Shown: one piece after another, positions 48,707-59,830 of the stretch | Layout of the letters: each line of letters starts with the position of its first letter | Position numbering within the stretch: position 1 is the first letter of the stretch | Source: Perognathus longimembris pacificus | Taxonomy: Eukaryota > Chordata > Mammalia > Rodentia > Heteromyidae | Assembly (NCBI RefSeq): GCF_023159225.1 | Contig: NC_063163.1 | Coordinates: 108,531,885 to 108,595,884 of the forward strand | DNA: 64,000 bases | Direction: 5' to 3' | Notes under the pieces: generated by a model | What the model saw: the letters and a program-made list of their open reading frames with translations, nothing else | What the model was told of the DNA's origin: nothing | Databases searched by the model: none | Position numbers and translations under genes: made by a program

Positions 48707-49577
48707 TTATTTTTAAGTGGATTTATGTTTTACACTTCTCCCTCTCCCCATCTCTCTGTCTGTCTCTGTTATAGACAATCTTTAGAGAATTAGGAAGAAA
48801 ATGGAGTCATAATTTATTTCTCATTCTCAGACAGGGTGGAAGGGATCTGTATTTGAATGCCTAGGATGACTCTAGGTTAAAAGTATGAATAGTTCAACAT
48901 TTGAGAAATACATACTCATAACCAACATGTATGGAGGAAAGTGAACATGGAGCCCAACTAGCCCGTGTGGAGGAGTGGAGGTGAGGCCTCACATTGTGAG
49001 CAGAAGAGTGTGCCCTGTGAGCAAAGGGTAGGATTTGGGATGTTCTAGGGAGGCTGTTAAGAACACTAGTGTTTTTTTTTTCTTTCTTCTGGACATGGAG
49101 AAAGACATACAAACTACTAAGTCTATATCTTCTACTTTGTTTCTGTCATTCCAAGCCTTCCCTAATACTGGATAGTTGTCAATACAAGAGATAAAGCAGT
49201 GAAGGAAAGTGAGCCCTCCTTCATGTTCTCTCTCTGATGTGAAAACAGCACCATCATACTGAGATGAAGGCAGCCCAGTGTTTCCAGTGGAGTGAAAAGC
49301 AAAATGCCCTGAATTGTGAGCAGCGCAGAGAAGAACTCGTTGTGTGGGGCAGATCAATAATGAGATGTGAGGCAAGCTGAATTTTCTTCAGCTATGCAAG
49401 ATTTTTGAAGGAGAAAACTGCTGATACGTGGATTGTATCTTGATTATGACAATACTTACATTTACTGAGGCTATGCTATAATATTGAACCTTTGCTGGTC
49501 ATCCTCCTGGACCTGACTAAACCTTATCATCCCCAGGACTGTATGTGTTTAGGTACAAGGAGATATTAGGAAAGGCC
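48707..49577. other. Intergenic, no feature seen
   Basis: No recognised gene. Long minus-strand frames at 48894-49375 lack any family signature. Confidence 0.35.
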
Positions 49578-49578
49578 A

Positions 49579-49930
49579 TGGGCTGGGGATTCACACCTGT
49601 AATCCTAGCTACTCAGGAGAATGAAATCTGAGGATCATGGTTCAAAGCCAGCCAGGGCTTGTGACACTCCTATCTCCAATTAACCACCAGACAACCACAT
49701 GTGGCACCATGGCTCCAAGTAGTAGAGCACTAGCTCTGAGTAGAAGAGCTTATACCCTAAGTATGAGCCCCATGACCAAAAATAATAACAAAAACAAAAA
49801 AATACCCCAGGCCTAGGACAGGCAGCTAGGTGGTAGAACAGGTGTGTAATCCTAGTACTTTAGAAGCTGAGGCCGGAGGAGTGGGAGGTGGAAGCCAACC
49901 ACCTGCCCCATGAGGGGGAAAAATGAGACA
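49579..49930 (+). repeat. B4-like SINE followed by B1-like monomer
   Basis: 49579-49801 is a B4-like copy (GGGCTGGGGATTCACACCTGT, GGCTCCAAGTAGTAGAGCAC, A-rich tail). 49823-49930 is a separate B1-like piece (GTGTAATCCTAGTACTTTAG). Confidence 0.65.
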
Positions 49931-51561
49931 CGAGAGTAGATCTACTTTGCTATTGGTAAAGGAAAAATGATTAATTACTACTGGTAGAATTGAGTAGAAG
50001 AACTCAAAAAAACAATGTTATGAAATAAAAGATCAATAATATTTTTCTATACATTCATTCCATATTGGCATTATAGTGAGCAGATGAGGAAGTCTAAGTT
50101 TGATTTAATAAAATCTTTTGAAAGTCAGTCTCTTTTTACTGAGGATCTAAAGTAATCACAGGGATGTTTTGTGGCCCTTGAACAAAAGAGAAAAAAATGA
50201 GATTCTTCTTGGTTCAGTCTGTGTTCTACTTCTCTTGGCTCTTTTGCTGTGGTATCTGACTGGCATGACTTCAATACCCATGCATTTCAGAGTGACTTCC
50301 AAATCCAAACCTCTGAACCTAATTTATGGCTCTAATTTGCAATCAGTTCTAAGTTAGAAGCATAAAAATGCTATCATTGTTGATGTCCAAACAGAAGAAT
50401 GTAACAATTATAGGGTGCTATTGTCTTGAAGAATAGGGAAGAATACATTGTTCTTTCTTTCTACCTTTAGGGGAAATCTTGGGAAGGAAAGACAGATGCT
50501 GTCCGGTGTTCTGAGGAGTAGATGGAAAGGGCTATGTGCTAGACTCAGTCTTGGTACATATCACACTCTCCCCTCACATTTCTGTAAATGACACATATCA
50601 CTTACTAACTGCTTCAGACCATAAAGCCTAACTGCTGTGGCATGAACACATGGGGGCTCAAGTGTTTTTTTTTTGTTGTTGTTGTTTAGTTTTAGTTTTT
50701 GTTTTTTTAACTTAAAAAGGATCTAGAAGTTGGCAGTCCAGGGCTAATGTGACAATGTTGACTCATCTTGGACTCAGCCTCCTTCTTTACAAGTGCCTAA
50801 TGCCTTTATGGCATTGTACATACTTTAAGCAATAGGATACAGAAGAGAGAGGAAGAAAGAGAAAGCAAGCAAAAGTATGCTTTATCTATCCAAGGAGTAG
50901 TATCTACTGACATTTTATTAGCCACTCCCACTTGTAAGACAGACAAGGAAATTCAGTATTTAACCGGAGAACATCATAATTCCAAATAAATAAACAAAAA
51001 TAGCAAATGAACTACAAAACCCTAGTGTTTTGTTGCTAATGAGAAAGAGGAAATAGCTGGTGTGTAAATAACCTGCAATCTCTACCAGAGGATAGTTTTT
51101 TACTTGCCAAGAAGGAGCAGTCCATTAGTGGGCATGTTACTTTCCTGTTTTTGCTTTCTTTCTTGGTCTACTCTAGGTGAAGGGGATAGATTAATTGGAC
51201 AGGTGAGACTGAAGGAGACTGACAGGTTTGTCTTTGAATGAGATATTTCCAATGTCTTCATCTTTGGCCTGTTGTTGCTGAAGGGTGGAAAGCTCTCCAC
51301 CAAGACAAGCCAGATCTGTCCTCTTTCCTTTCCACCTTGTCTTCCTGACTCCTATTGGGCTAATTTACAGTCCAGGTTCTAGGTGGGAGACTTGAGTTCT
51401 GACATATTTCCCTGTTTAGCATCATTATTAATAAAGGTGTAATTTAAAATATCCTCTTTTCAGCTCCTTAGCGTTGTTCTTACTACTCAGATCCCAAAGA
51501 GGAGAGTAAGTGGTTAATACTGTTAAGCCTCCCAGAGTCTTTGAATAAAGGACTTAATGAT
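49931..51561. other. Intergenic, no feature seen
   Basis: No gene or repeat recognised; T-rich at 50665-50710. Confidence 0.35.
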
Positions 51562-51571
51562 AACTGGAGCC

Positions 51572-51573
51572 AT

Positions 51574-51616
<43 letters not shown>

Positions 51617-51813
51617 TTTTTTGGTCAGTCCTAGAGCTTGGACTCAGGGCCTGAGCACTGTCCCTGGCTTCTTTTTGCTCAAGGCTAGCATTCTGCCACT
51701 TGAGCCACAGCGCCACTTCTGGCCGTTTTCTGTATATGGGGTGCTGAGGAATCGAACCCAAGGCTTCATGTATACGAGGCAAGCACTCTTGCCACTAGGC
51801 CATATTCCCAGCC
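51572..51813 (-). repeat. Dimeric IDL-Geo-type SINE with (TTTA)n tail
   Basis: The body is 51622-51813 on the minus strand. Its tail is about 48 bp of TTTA (51572-51619). Duplication aactggagcc at 51562-51571 and 51814-51823 encloses the microsatellite, so the TTTA run belongs to the insertion. Confidence 0.92.
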
Positions 51814-51823
51814 AACTGGAGCC

Positions 51824-52350
51824 TTTTTAATGATTTGCTCTGGTAGTGGATTATTGAAAACCATACTAATTCTTATGACTTACTCTGACAGTTGGTTATT
51901 AGAAGCATTATCAAGAACAGAGTTTCTGAGAGCACACAAAAAAGACAATATATTGTAATCAAATTTACAATGATATGCTGTAATAAAATTGTGGACATAA
52001 CCATTCTTGCACTTTGGAGCCATTATTATGTAAAAATAAAGCTTTGTTTATTTTATTTTAGCTATATAAACATTGTAACACTATAACAAGTTGATACCCT
52101 AGATGGGTCTAAGTGACTAAAGGACAGGTAGTACTGATAGTGTAGTTACATTGAGCAAAGGATGATTCCTGTCTCAAGCATACTGGAGTAGGATGGCATG
52201 AACTTTCATCACAGTACTCATCGCTGCAACAAATTAAATTAGGAATTGCCCATTTATAGTATTTTTGAGTTAATATCTGTAGTGGACTGTGGGTAACTGA
52301 ACCACAGAAAGTGAAACCACAAAGGGGAACTACTGTATATGAAAACCTAA
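51824..52350. other. Intergenic, no feature seen
   Basis: AT-rich and unassigned. Confidence 0.35.
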
Positions 52351-52353
52351 TGT

Positions 52354-52389
<36 letters not shown>
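52351..52389. repeat. (TG)n microsatellite
   Basis: About 39 bp of TG with one TA interruption. Confidence 0.95.
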
Positions 52390-52392
<3 letters not shown>

Positions 52393-52710
52393 GTTCTGTG
52401 TTCTAGAAACTACAAATATACTTCCTTAGCAAAAGCTCAAGAAACAGTCACCTAAGCAGAACCGATTTTAGGCTCCAAATTCAAACATCAATACAAACAT
52501 GCTATATTAGCAATAGTATAGTCTATGTTGTTTGATAAAACTAAAACTATTACATAATCAGAAGAAAAGAATTTTATTAAAATACTCTTTCAAGCTATGT
52601 TAGGTCAAAGAAAAATACATAAAATTTCAGAACATCTATAAAAAGGATATAACAAAGCGAACTTTACAATTTATGGAATGTGTACACAGATAAAGCAAAA
52701 GAGTAATCTT

Positions 52711-52928
52711 GTTTGTTTGTTTTTTTTTTTTTTTTTGTCAGTCCTGGGCCTTGGACTCAGGGCCTGAGCACTGTCCCTGGCTTCTTTTTGCTTAAGGCTA
52801 GTACTTTGCCAACTTGAGCCACAGCGTCACTTCTGGCCATTTCTGTTTATGTGGTGCTGAGGAATTGAACCCAGGGCTTCATGTATGTGAGGCAAGCACT
52901 CTACCACTAGGCCATATCCCCAGCCCAG
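52711..52928 (-). repeat. Dimeric IDL-Geo-type SINE
   Basis: Minus strand, T run at 52722-52736. Exact 12-bp duplication aagagtaatctt at 52699-52710 and 52929-52940. Confidence 0.93.
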
Positions 52929-52989
52929 AAGAGTAATCTTAAGCACTGAATTAAACAGAAAAATGAATTGGGTACTTACTAGATTTTGA

Positions 52990-53800
52990 AGAAAAACAAC
53001 AAAATTATGAAAGAAAAACAGGGTAGGAATTGATAAAGCTATGCCCAGTAAATATTGAATTAGAACACAGAAAAATGGTAGCATTAGTCAATACACTAAC
53101 AACTTGTTCTTTGAAAAATTAAGGAAATATACCAATAATATTAGCTGTTCTAGTTTAGAGAAAAAGGGAAAATAATAAAGAAAAATAAGATAAAAGGATG
53201 GAACAAATAATAGACAAAGAGAAAACAATAAAGCAAAGTACTTTTTCAGCACTGATCAAATGAATTAAAACAACATGGAGGCAATAGATCACTTTCTAGG
53301 AAAATATATTTTAATTTAGTTAATTTTCTATCAGATAAAAAAATCTAAAGAGTTCAGTTCCATAGAGGTAATAAAGTTGTCAAGGGGTTAATTCAGAAAG
53401 ATTACAAGTCACAGATGCTTTCACAGAGGAATTCTACTGACAAATAATTCTACTGAAGATATATTCCTATACTATTTAGACAGATTGAGGGCCTAGAAAC
53501 AAATATAAACTCCAAAGTTATTTTTATGAAATGAGTATATCATGGACTAAAAATATGAAAATGTTGTACATACAAGAGAAAATTACAGATAAATCTCAAT
53601 TATGAATATCAATATCAGCAACAAAAATGACAGCATGTCATATTAAAGTAGGGTTTATTGTATAGATGCATGAACAGTTCAATGCCAGTAAATCTACTAA
53701 CATTTAGTTAATGGTTTAAATTTCAGTGACATTTGATTAAATCTAATATTCAGAAATTAATATTTTTAATAGAGCTGAGGAGAAAAAGCATGATCATTTT
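52990..53800 (+). repeat. Probable ancient LINE-1 ORF2 fragment
   Basis: A-rich sequence with phrases typical of ORF2 (GAATTCTACTGACAAATAAT, CTCAATTATGAATATCAAT, GAACAGTTCAATGCCAG-type). Highly diverged, so the assignment is tentative. Confidence 0.45.
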
Positions 53801-54800
53801 CATAAACACTGATAGTTATTAAAATTGTTGGTGAAATTCACTTTACAAAAGAGGACTTGGTAGAAGTGTTTTGAAGGTTGTTCTTGATTCTATTTTTAAG
53901 TTAAAACTAAAATTCCAGTTGGCTCTTTCCCACTTATCATTTATTTCTAGAGATTTGTAATGTTCATCAAAGTACTCTTCATCCTTGAATCAAACTCAAA
54001 GGATTTTATTTTAAATACTATATTACCAACATAATGAAGCTATATTTTGTTAAAATACCTGTTTTGTTCATAGCTTCCAAGACCTGGATAAATAGTTATG
54101 GCTGTATGACTGATACAAGATAGCATATTGTTCATACTAAGGGCTGATGGGCTATATACAGGATGATGGGCTATATACATTGGTTTGATTAGTGTAAATG
54201 AAGACAATAGATCTTTTATTCCTAAAGTTGTGTGGAATGGATTGAATATTTTCTGGTACAACTCCCACTTGTCATTTGCTTCTTAGAGGGCAGAAATAAC
54301 ATGTCCATTCTGTGGGTTCTTATCTTCTACAGAAGAAGAGAAACCCTGAGAATCCGAGTTAAAGAATCTACTGAAGGGCACACGAATGTGGCAGATCCCA
54401 CTTTGAACTTATGTTTATCTAGCCTCAACTGCTGAGATGCTTTGCTCAAATACATGTTGCATCCCAGGAAGGAAGGGAGGGAAGAAATAGGAATATAAAG
54501 TGGAGAAATGTGAGAGGAGAATGACAGTCTAGGGTAATACTGACAGTTAACACGAAAGAGAAGGTAGTCACAAAACTGGAGGCAGAATTGCTATTAGTGA
54601 GATAGGATCTGCTTTGATCAGGCCAAAGTGGACAATTCACATATGTTTAGGATGTTTGTCCCCAGAGATGCATGAGTAAAACTGGCTACAAAGAAACATT
54701 GAATCATGGTTTGTTTTAAATGTAACTCTCAAAAGGTTGGAGAATGGATCCGTTTTAGTCTGAAAATAATATGTCAGACTCTCCAGGGTGTTTAGTTGAA
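53801..54800. other. Intergenic, no feature seen
   Basis: Unassigned. There is a local near-duplication of GATGGGCTATATACA at 54147-54180. Confidence 0.35.
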
Positions 54801-54807
54801 AAAATAA

Positions 54808-54890
54808 TTTAAGCCTTGAGAGAAAGAGCTCAGAGAGAGCTCAAGTCCTGAGTTCAAGCCCCACAACAGATAAAAAAAATAAAATAAAAA
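54808..54890 (+). repeat. Second-monomer-only SINE fragment, diverged
   Basis: Starts TTTAAGCCTTGAGAGAAAGAG and has GAGTTCAAGCCCCACAACAG plus an A-rich tail. It is the third fragment with nearly the same 5' breakpoint. Confidence 0.55.
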
Positions 54891-55020
54891 TAATTTATTG
54901 TCATATAGCTTTTCATATTAAAATACATACACAAATTTTATAGTGAAATTTATTAATGAACGTATTCCAGAACCAATAAAATGATTGTCTCTAGCTTCTA
55001 GACATAAATTATGAATTTTT

Positions 55021-55252
55021 TTATTATATACATATTTTTTTTGTTTATTTATTTTTTCCCAGTCCTGGGGCTTAGACTCAGGGCCTGAGCACTGGTCCCT
55101 GGCTTCTTTTTGCTCAAGGCTAACACTTGGCCACTTGAGCCACAGCACTACTTCTGGCCGTTTTCTATGTATGTGGTGCTGGGGAATCGAACCCAGGGCT
55201 TCATGTATATGAGGCGAGCACTTTACCATTAGGCCATATCCCAGCCCCTAAC
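55021..55252 (-). repeat. Dimeric IDL-Geo-type SINE
   Basis: Minus strand. Exact 12-bp duplication ttatgaattttt at 55009-55020 and 55253-55264. Confidence 0.93.
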
Positions 55253-55399
55253 TTATGAATTTTTATCAGCATAAATAGTATGTATGAAGGGTTAAATTTC
55301 AGTGTTTCCATGAATACATATAATGTGCTTTGATTAAGGTTAGCTACTCTATTAAGACTTCTTACCCTCCCTTTTCCCCTTTTGAAGCAATTTTTAACC

Positions 55400-55568
55400 T
55401 GGTAAAAATAAGGCTTGCACTTAGGGCCTTGCACTCACTCAGCTGGTGCTCTGCTACTTGAGCCATGCCTCCAAACCATGCTTTTTACTATTGGTTTTAT
55501 CTTGTGATCTTTTCTTACCCTCTGGAGTAGCTAGGATTGTACATTTGAGCCACTAGTACATCAGCTCA
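55400..55568 (-). repeat. B4-like SINE, old
   Basis: The reverse tRNA-like part CTGCTACTTGAGCCATGCC is at 55451 and the B1-like end GAGTAGCTAGGATTGTACAT at 55525. Confidence 0.6.
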
Positions 55569-55728
55569 ATTTTTAATAGATTTCAATATTTTACTTTCAA
55601 ACATGCTTTCTGTGATCATATTCATTCTTTAAAAAAATGGAAAGTAAGCCTAGTTTCTTAGGGATATATGGCTAAGTCCTTGGCTAAGTTTTAGGGGATG
55701 TGTAAAATTTAAACTCTCATGAAGTGAT

Positions 55729-55949
55729 GTTTTTCTTTTCTCAGTTGTGGGGCTTGAACTCAAGGCCTGGGTACCTTCCCTGAGCTTCTTTGCACAAAGC
55801 TAGTGCTCTACCACTTTGAGCCTCAGTGCCACTTCCAGTTTTCTGGTGGTTAATTAGAGATAAAAGTCTCACGGACTTTCTTGTCCAAGCTGGCTTTGAA
55901 CCTTGAGCCTCAGATCTCAGTTTCCTGAGAAGCTAAGATTAAAGGCACA
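55729..55949 (-). repeat. B4-like composite SINE
   Basis: Minus strand. Duplication atgaagtgat at 55719-55728 and 55950-55959. Confidence 0.8.
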
Positions 55950-56240
55950 ATGAAGTGATTTTAAGATGGTTACAAACACTGTTTTGTAGGAATATACTTA
56001 GACTGTTGCTCTTATTAGTAAGCATTTAAAACTAGAAGCTGCAAAAATTACAAGCATCTATTATATAATCACAAATTCATGAAGTCATTCAGTCATTTGG
56101 CAAATATTTATCATGTTGGAAGAGAGCAGTAAGCAACATGTCAAAAATACTTGGCACTAACATGTTAGCAATCTGTTCTATTAACATTATTTATTTATAT
56201 TTGATAGATGATTTATAATGTGATTGTCATATCATATATA

Positions 56241-56390
56241 TTCTTTTATACTACATAACGTAGTGAACAATAAAGTTTTGTAAATAGAATATATTCAGAC
56301 TGTTTAATTTTAAATTCTTTTTATCCCACTACACAACACAGTGTCCAATAAAGTTTGCAAATTGAATATATTCAAACCGCTTAATTTAAA
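56241..56390. repeat. Diverged 75-bp tandem duplication
   Basis: 56241-56315 and 56316-56390 align end to end: TTCTTTT(T)AT, CACTACACAAC-like, CAATAAAGTTT, GAATATATTCA and TTTAATTTtAAA. Each unit carries AATAAA. The two units differ at roughly one base in five. Confidence 0.8.
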
Positions 56391-56652
56391 TTTTGCTCTA
56401 AGGAACATTTTTTAAAGATTTATGTTTTTTAATAAGGCATTGGAATTTTTATGTAAGGAGTTATGTAAAATCCATGTTATACATTTTTAGGGGCCTGAAA
56501 AAGATGCGAAATGTGAATCTAGCATGAAAATCTGCTGATTTAACTATTGTTACTAAGGCATTAGCACAACCTGGTGGCTACTTATATGAACTGTCTGTTG
56601 GCTATTTCCCTTATGGGCTATACCCAGGTGCAATATCCTTTCTTGTACTGGC

Positions 56653-56653
<1 letters not shown>

Positions 56654-56700
<47 letters not shown>
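56654..56700. repeat. (GT)n microsatellite
   Basis: About 47 bp of GT. Confidence 0.95.
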
Positions 56701-56702
<2 letters not shown>

Positions 56703-56849
56703 ATATGTATATGGGTAAATTATAATGTCAAGACACTAAATTTTATTACTTTAAATTTTTTACAAGTATTGTATCTTGAATTTATATAACTTTTGGAAAA
56801 CAAACAAGTATTTTCAAAATACTTTACGAACTGACCTTTTTCAAATTAA

Positions 56850-57065
56850 GTTCAACATGTCCATTTTTTCATGTATTACATCTTTATCAGTGTCAACCCT
56901 TCTGTCATTTTCCATCTATCCCAATCCAACCCACCCCTTCAAGTTATCTAGTTCCATTTTCACATATGTCTTTGAGTATTATTACTATTTTCCCACCATT
57001 CTTTGCTCCCCATTTTATCTCCTTCCCTTAAGTCCTACCTCCTCCGACAAGGCACGTTTCAGCTT
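56850..57065. repeat. Unnamed dispersed repeat, copy B
   Basis: Partner of 23820-24060; see that entry. Ends at a T run (57076-57091). Confidence 0.4.
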
Positions 57066-57180
57066 CCTGGTACTCTTTTTTTTTTTTTTTTAATCAACTT
57101 CTAACAATGACTGTGGAAAACAGTGTTTCCTAAAATGAATGAGTGAATAAATTAAGCTAATTAATATATGTTAATTTTTG

Positions 57181-57405
57181 TGGGGTTTTTTTGTTTGTTT
57201 GTTTTTTGTTTTTAGCCAGTCCTGGGCTTGGACTCAGGGCCTGAGCACTGTCCCTGGCTTCTTTTTGCTCAAGGCTAGCACTCTGCCACTTGAGCCACAG
57301 CGACACTTCTGGCCGTTTTCTGTATATGTGGTGCTGGGGAATTGAACCCAGGGCCTCATGTGTAGGAGGCAAGCACTTTTGCCACTAGGCCATATCCCCA
57401 GCCCC
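57181..57405 (-). repeat. Dimeric IDL-Geo-type SINE
   Basis: Minus strand, near-consensus. Exact 18-bp duplication aatatatgttaatttttg at 57163-57180 and 57406-57423. Confidence 0.95.
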
Positions 57406-57498
57406 AATATATGTTAATTTTTGATAGCACGAAAACAACCACAAATTCTTGAGTTATAATCCTGATTAGACATAGTTAATAGTATTTAAATTAAAAGT

Positions 57499-57672
57499 AG
57501 GGGCTGGGAATGTGGCTTAGGGGTAGAGTGCTTGCCTAACATGCATAGGGCCCTGGGTTTGATTCCTCAGTACCACATAAACAGAAAAAAAATGAAGTGC
57601 TGCTGTGGCTTAAGTGGTAGAGTGCTATCTTTGAGCAAAAGAAGCTAAGGGACAGTGCCTAGGAAAAAAAAA
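57499..57672 (+). repeat. Dimeric IDL-Geo-type SINE, older variant
   Basis: GGGCTGGGAATGTGGCTTAG head, the second monomer shortened, and an A tail. The head is closer to a classical ID element than other copies. Confidence 0.8.
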
Positions 57673-57684
57673 CCCACAAAACTT

Positions 57685-57883
57685 TTGTTTTGTTTATTTT
57701 ATTTATTTATTTTTGCCAGTCCTGGGGTTTGGACTCAGGGCCTGAGCACTGTCCTTGGCTTCTTTTTTGCTCAAGGCTAGCACTCTATGTCTTGAGCCAC
57801 AGCACCACTTCTGCCAAGGAATCAAACCCAGGGCTTCATGCATGCAAGGCAAACACTCTACTACTAAGCCACATTCCCAGCCC
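57685..57883 (-). repeat. Dimeric IDL-Geo-type SINE
   Basis: Minus strand, opposite to the preceding copy 12 bp away, forming an inverted SINE pair. Deletion in the monomer junction. Confidence 0.85.
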
Positions 57884-57959
57884 TTGCTTATTTTTTTTTT
57901 TAACATTTGGAAGGGGAAACCTTGTATATATGGAAATAGGTGATTGATAAAAATGTAAT

Positions 57960-58230
57960 GCAGTTGGGAAAAGTACCTTTGTGGGATTGGCAATACCAGT
58001 GGGTGTCCTGGGCCCTGCATGTGGCCCCGTAGGGACAATACCGATTTCTGCAGGCATCCTTCCCCATGGATGCAAATCAGACCATCTCACTGCGAATTCA
58101 CAAAGCCTGCCACATCACCACGAATTCAGACTCTATGGCTCTCCTTTAAGGGGTTTATGTAAAGTGTTGGTTTTACTATCACTGGTAGATACCACATGTT
58201 TAGTGAGTTTTCTGATGGAAATATAAATGT
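57960..58230. other. Unexplained GC-richer block
   Basis: Richer in G+C than its surroundings, with open frames on both strands (57981-58226 +, 57836-58090 -). No known family recognised. It contains an ATGCAAAT octamer at about 58069. Confidence 0.4.
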
Positions 58231-59278
58231 AATCTAAATAAAAATAGCAAAAATAATAACAGTTCAAGTGATTCACAGAACTAAACCATTCCCCACACTA
58301 TGTTAAAATATACATTTGTAAGTGATAATATATATCAGGCTTAATCTTAGGTTATTATTATTAGAGGCTACATTTTCCCACCAAGTCACAACTACAGTTT
58401 CTTATGGCAGTGTGATTTCTATGAATGCAGGAGACTCTACTTTCCTTTATTACATCTCCAGTTTAGCACCTGTGATGATGGGTTCTATTATTGAATGAGT
58501 CAATGAGTATGACCAGAATTATCTCCTTAGGCAGTTTGGGAGAGACATCAGGATAAGAACGATCTGGAGCAGTGAAATTCACTTAGTATTTTATTTCTAA
58601 ATAATGGGAAGAAATCCTACAGAGAGCACAGCAAGTTTCTCAGGCTGTTTACCTTGTAGAGGGAGCAGTCTCTGTATTCTTCCCCAGTTATATGCAATTT
58701 CAAGTTCTAAAGTTTGTGTTCTGCTAGTTCATCCATATTCATTGCTGAGCTCAAAATAACTAGCATGGTGTCAAAAGACAAAATTGCAGTGAATTTGGTT
58801 TTAAGATCATACTTGGCTTTTATTCACAATTCGGAGCCCCAGGAGCTTTCAGAGCCAGAACAGACCAAAAAACTCCAGGACTGCCATGTGATCAAATGAC
58901 ATACTGAGAGAAAAACAGACTGTGACCACAGTCAAAGGGCAGTGTGTGTCTGGGGGAGGGGGAAGGATGCAAGAAACTTTTGCTGGTTTCACTCAGGCTT
59001 TCTGGGGGTTCAGAGGAATGGTTGAACTTTTACCTCAGTGGTAAAGAATTTTCCCTTCTGTCCTCTTTCTCCTGATAGAAAGGAGTATAGGCTAATAGTG
59101 GAGAACATGAATGGTACCACTGGGTGGTATAGGAAGGGGGTCAGGAGAGCTGAGCTTTTCCTCCATGCCCACTGTTTTCCCTCCAAGAATCCCTGTTTCA
59201 TGCAATGTGATTCGATATAATACAATTTTAGAGAAATCCAGGTTCTTACATCACCCATTTAAGAGTTCTTGACATTTC
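58231..59278. other. Intergenic, no feature seen
   Basis: No gene or repeat recognised. Confidence 0.35.
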
Positions 59279-59485
59279 TACTGGGCACTAGTGACTCACA
59301 TCTATGATCCCAACTACTCAGGAGGCTCAGGTTAGAAGCCAGCAAACAAATCCACAAGACTCTTATCTCCAACTAACCAGCAAAAAGCTGGAAGTAGAGC
59401 TGTGGCTCAGGTGGTAGAGCCAATGTGAAAAAGTCAAGTGACACGCATGAGGCCCTAGTCCTAGCACAATGAATGAATGAATGAG
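59279..59485 (+). repeat. B4-like composite SINE
   Basis: TGGGCACTAGTGACTCACAT head, GCTGTGGCTCAGGTGGTAGA tRNA-like box and an (AATG)n tail. Confidence 0.75.
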
Positions 59486-59725
59486 CAGAAGAGCTCCTTT
59501 CTATAGACAATTTTTATTTTAATGAATCACCAAGTCCTTGTCATTGCTGTACCCTAAGGATAGTCTGTCTTGTGGGACACATTTTACATTTGTCCTGAGG
59601 AATTTTTGGTACCTTAGTAATTGGGAGAGGCCTAAGAACAATAATTGGGAATTATTTTAGCAATGGTTATGTTTCCTATGATCTTAAGCATAAAATCTGT
59701 GATTGGAGGATTTCTTAATTCTTTT

Positions 59726-59812
59726 ATATATATATATATTTTATTAACAAACTGAATTACAGAGAGGTTACAGTTTCATACATTAGGCATTGGATACATT
59801 TCTTGTACTGTT
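59726..59812 (-). mobile_element. Minimal LINE-1 3'-end insertion (87 bp)
   Basis: The reverse complement is the last about 75 nt of the L1 3' UTR (AAATGTATCCAATGCCTAAT, GTATGAAACTGTAACC) plus a short tail. The exact 18-bp duplication ggatttcttaattctttt lies at 59708-59725 and 59813-59830. Confidence 0.92.
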
Positions 59813-59830
59813 GGATTTCTTAATTCTTTT

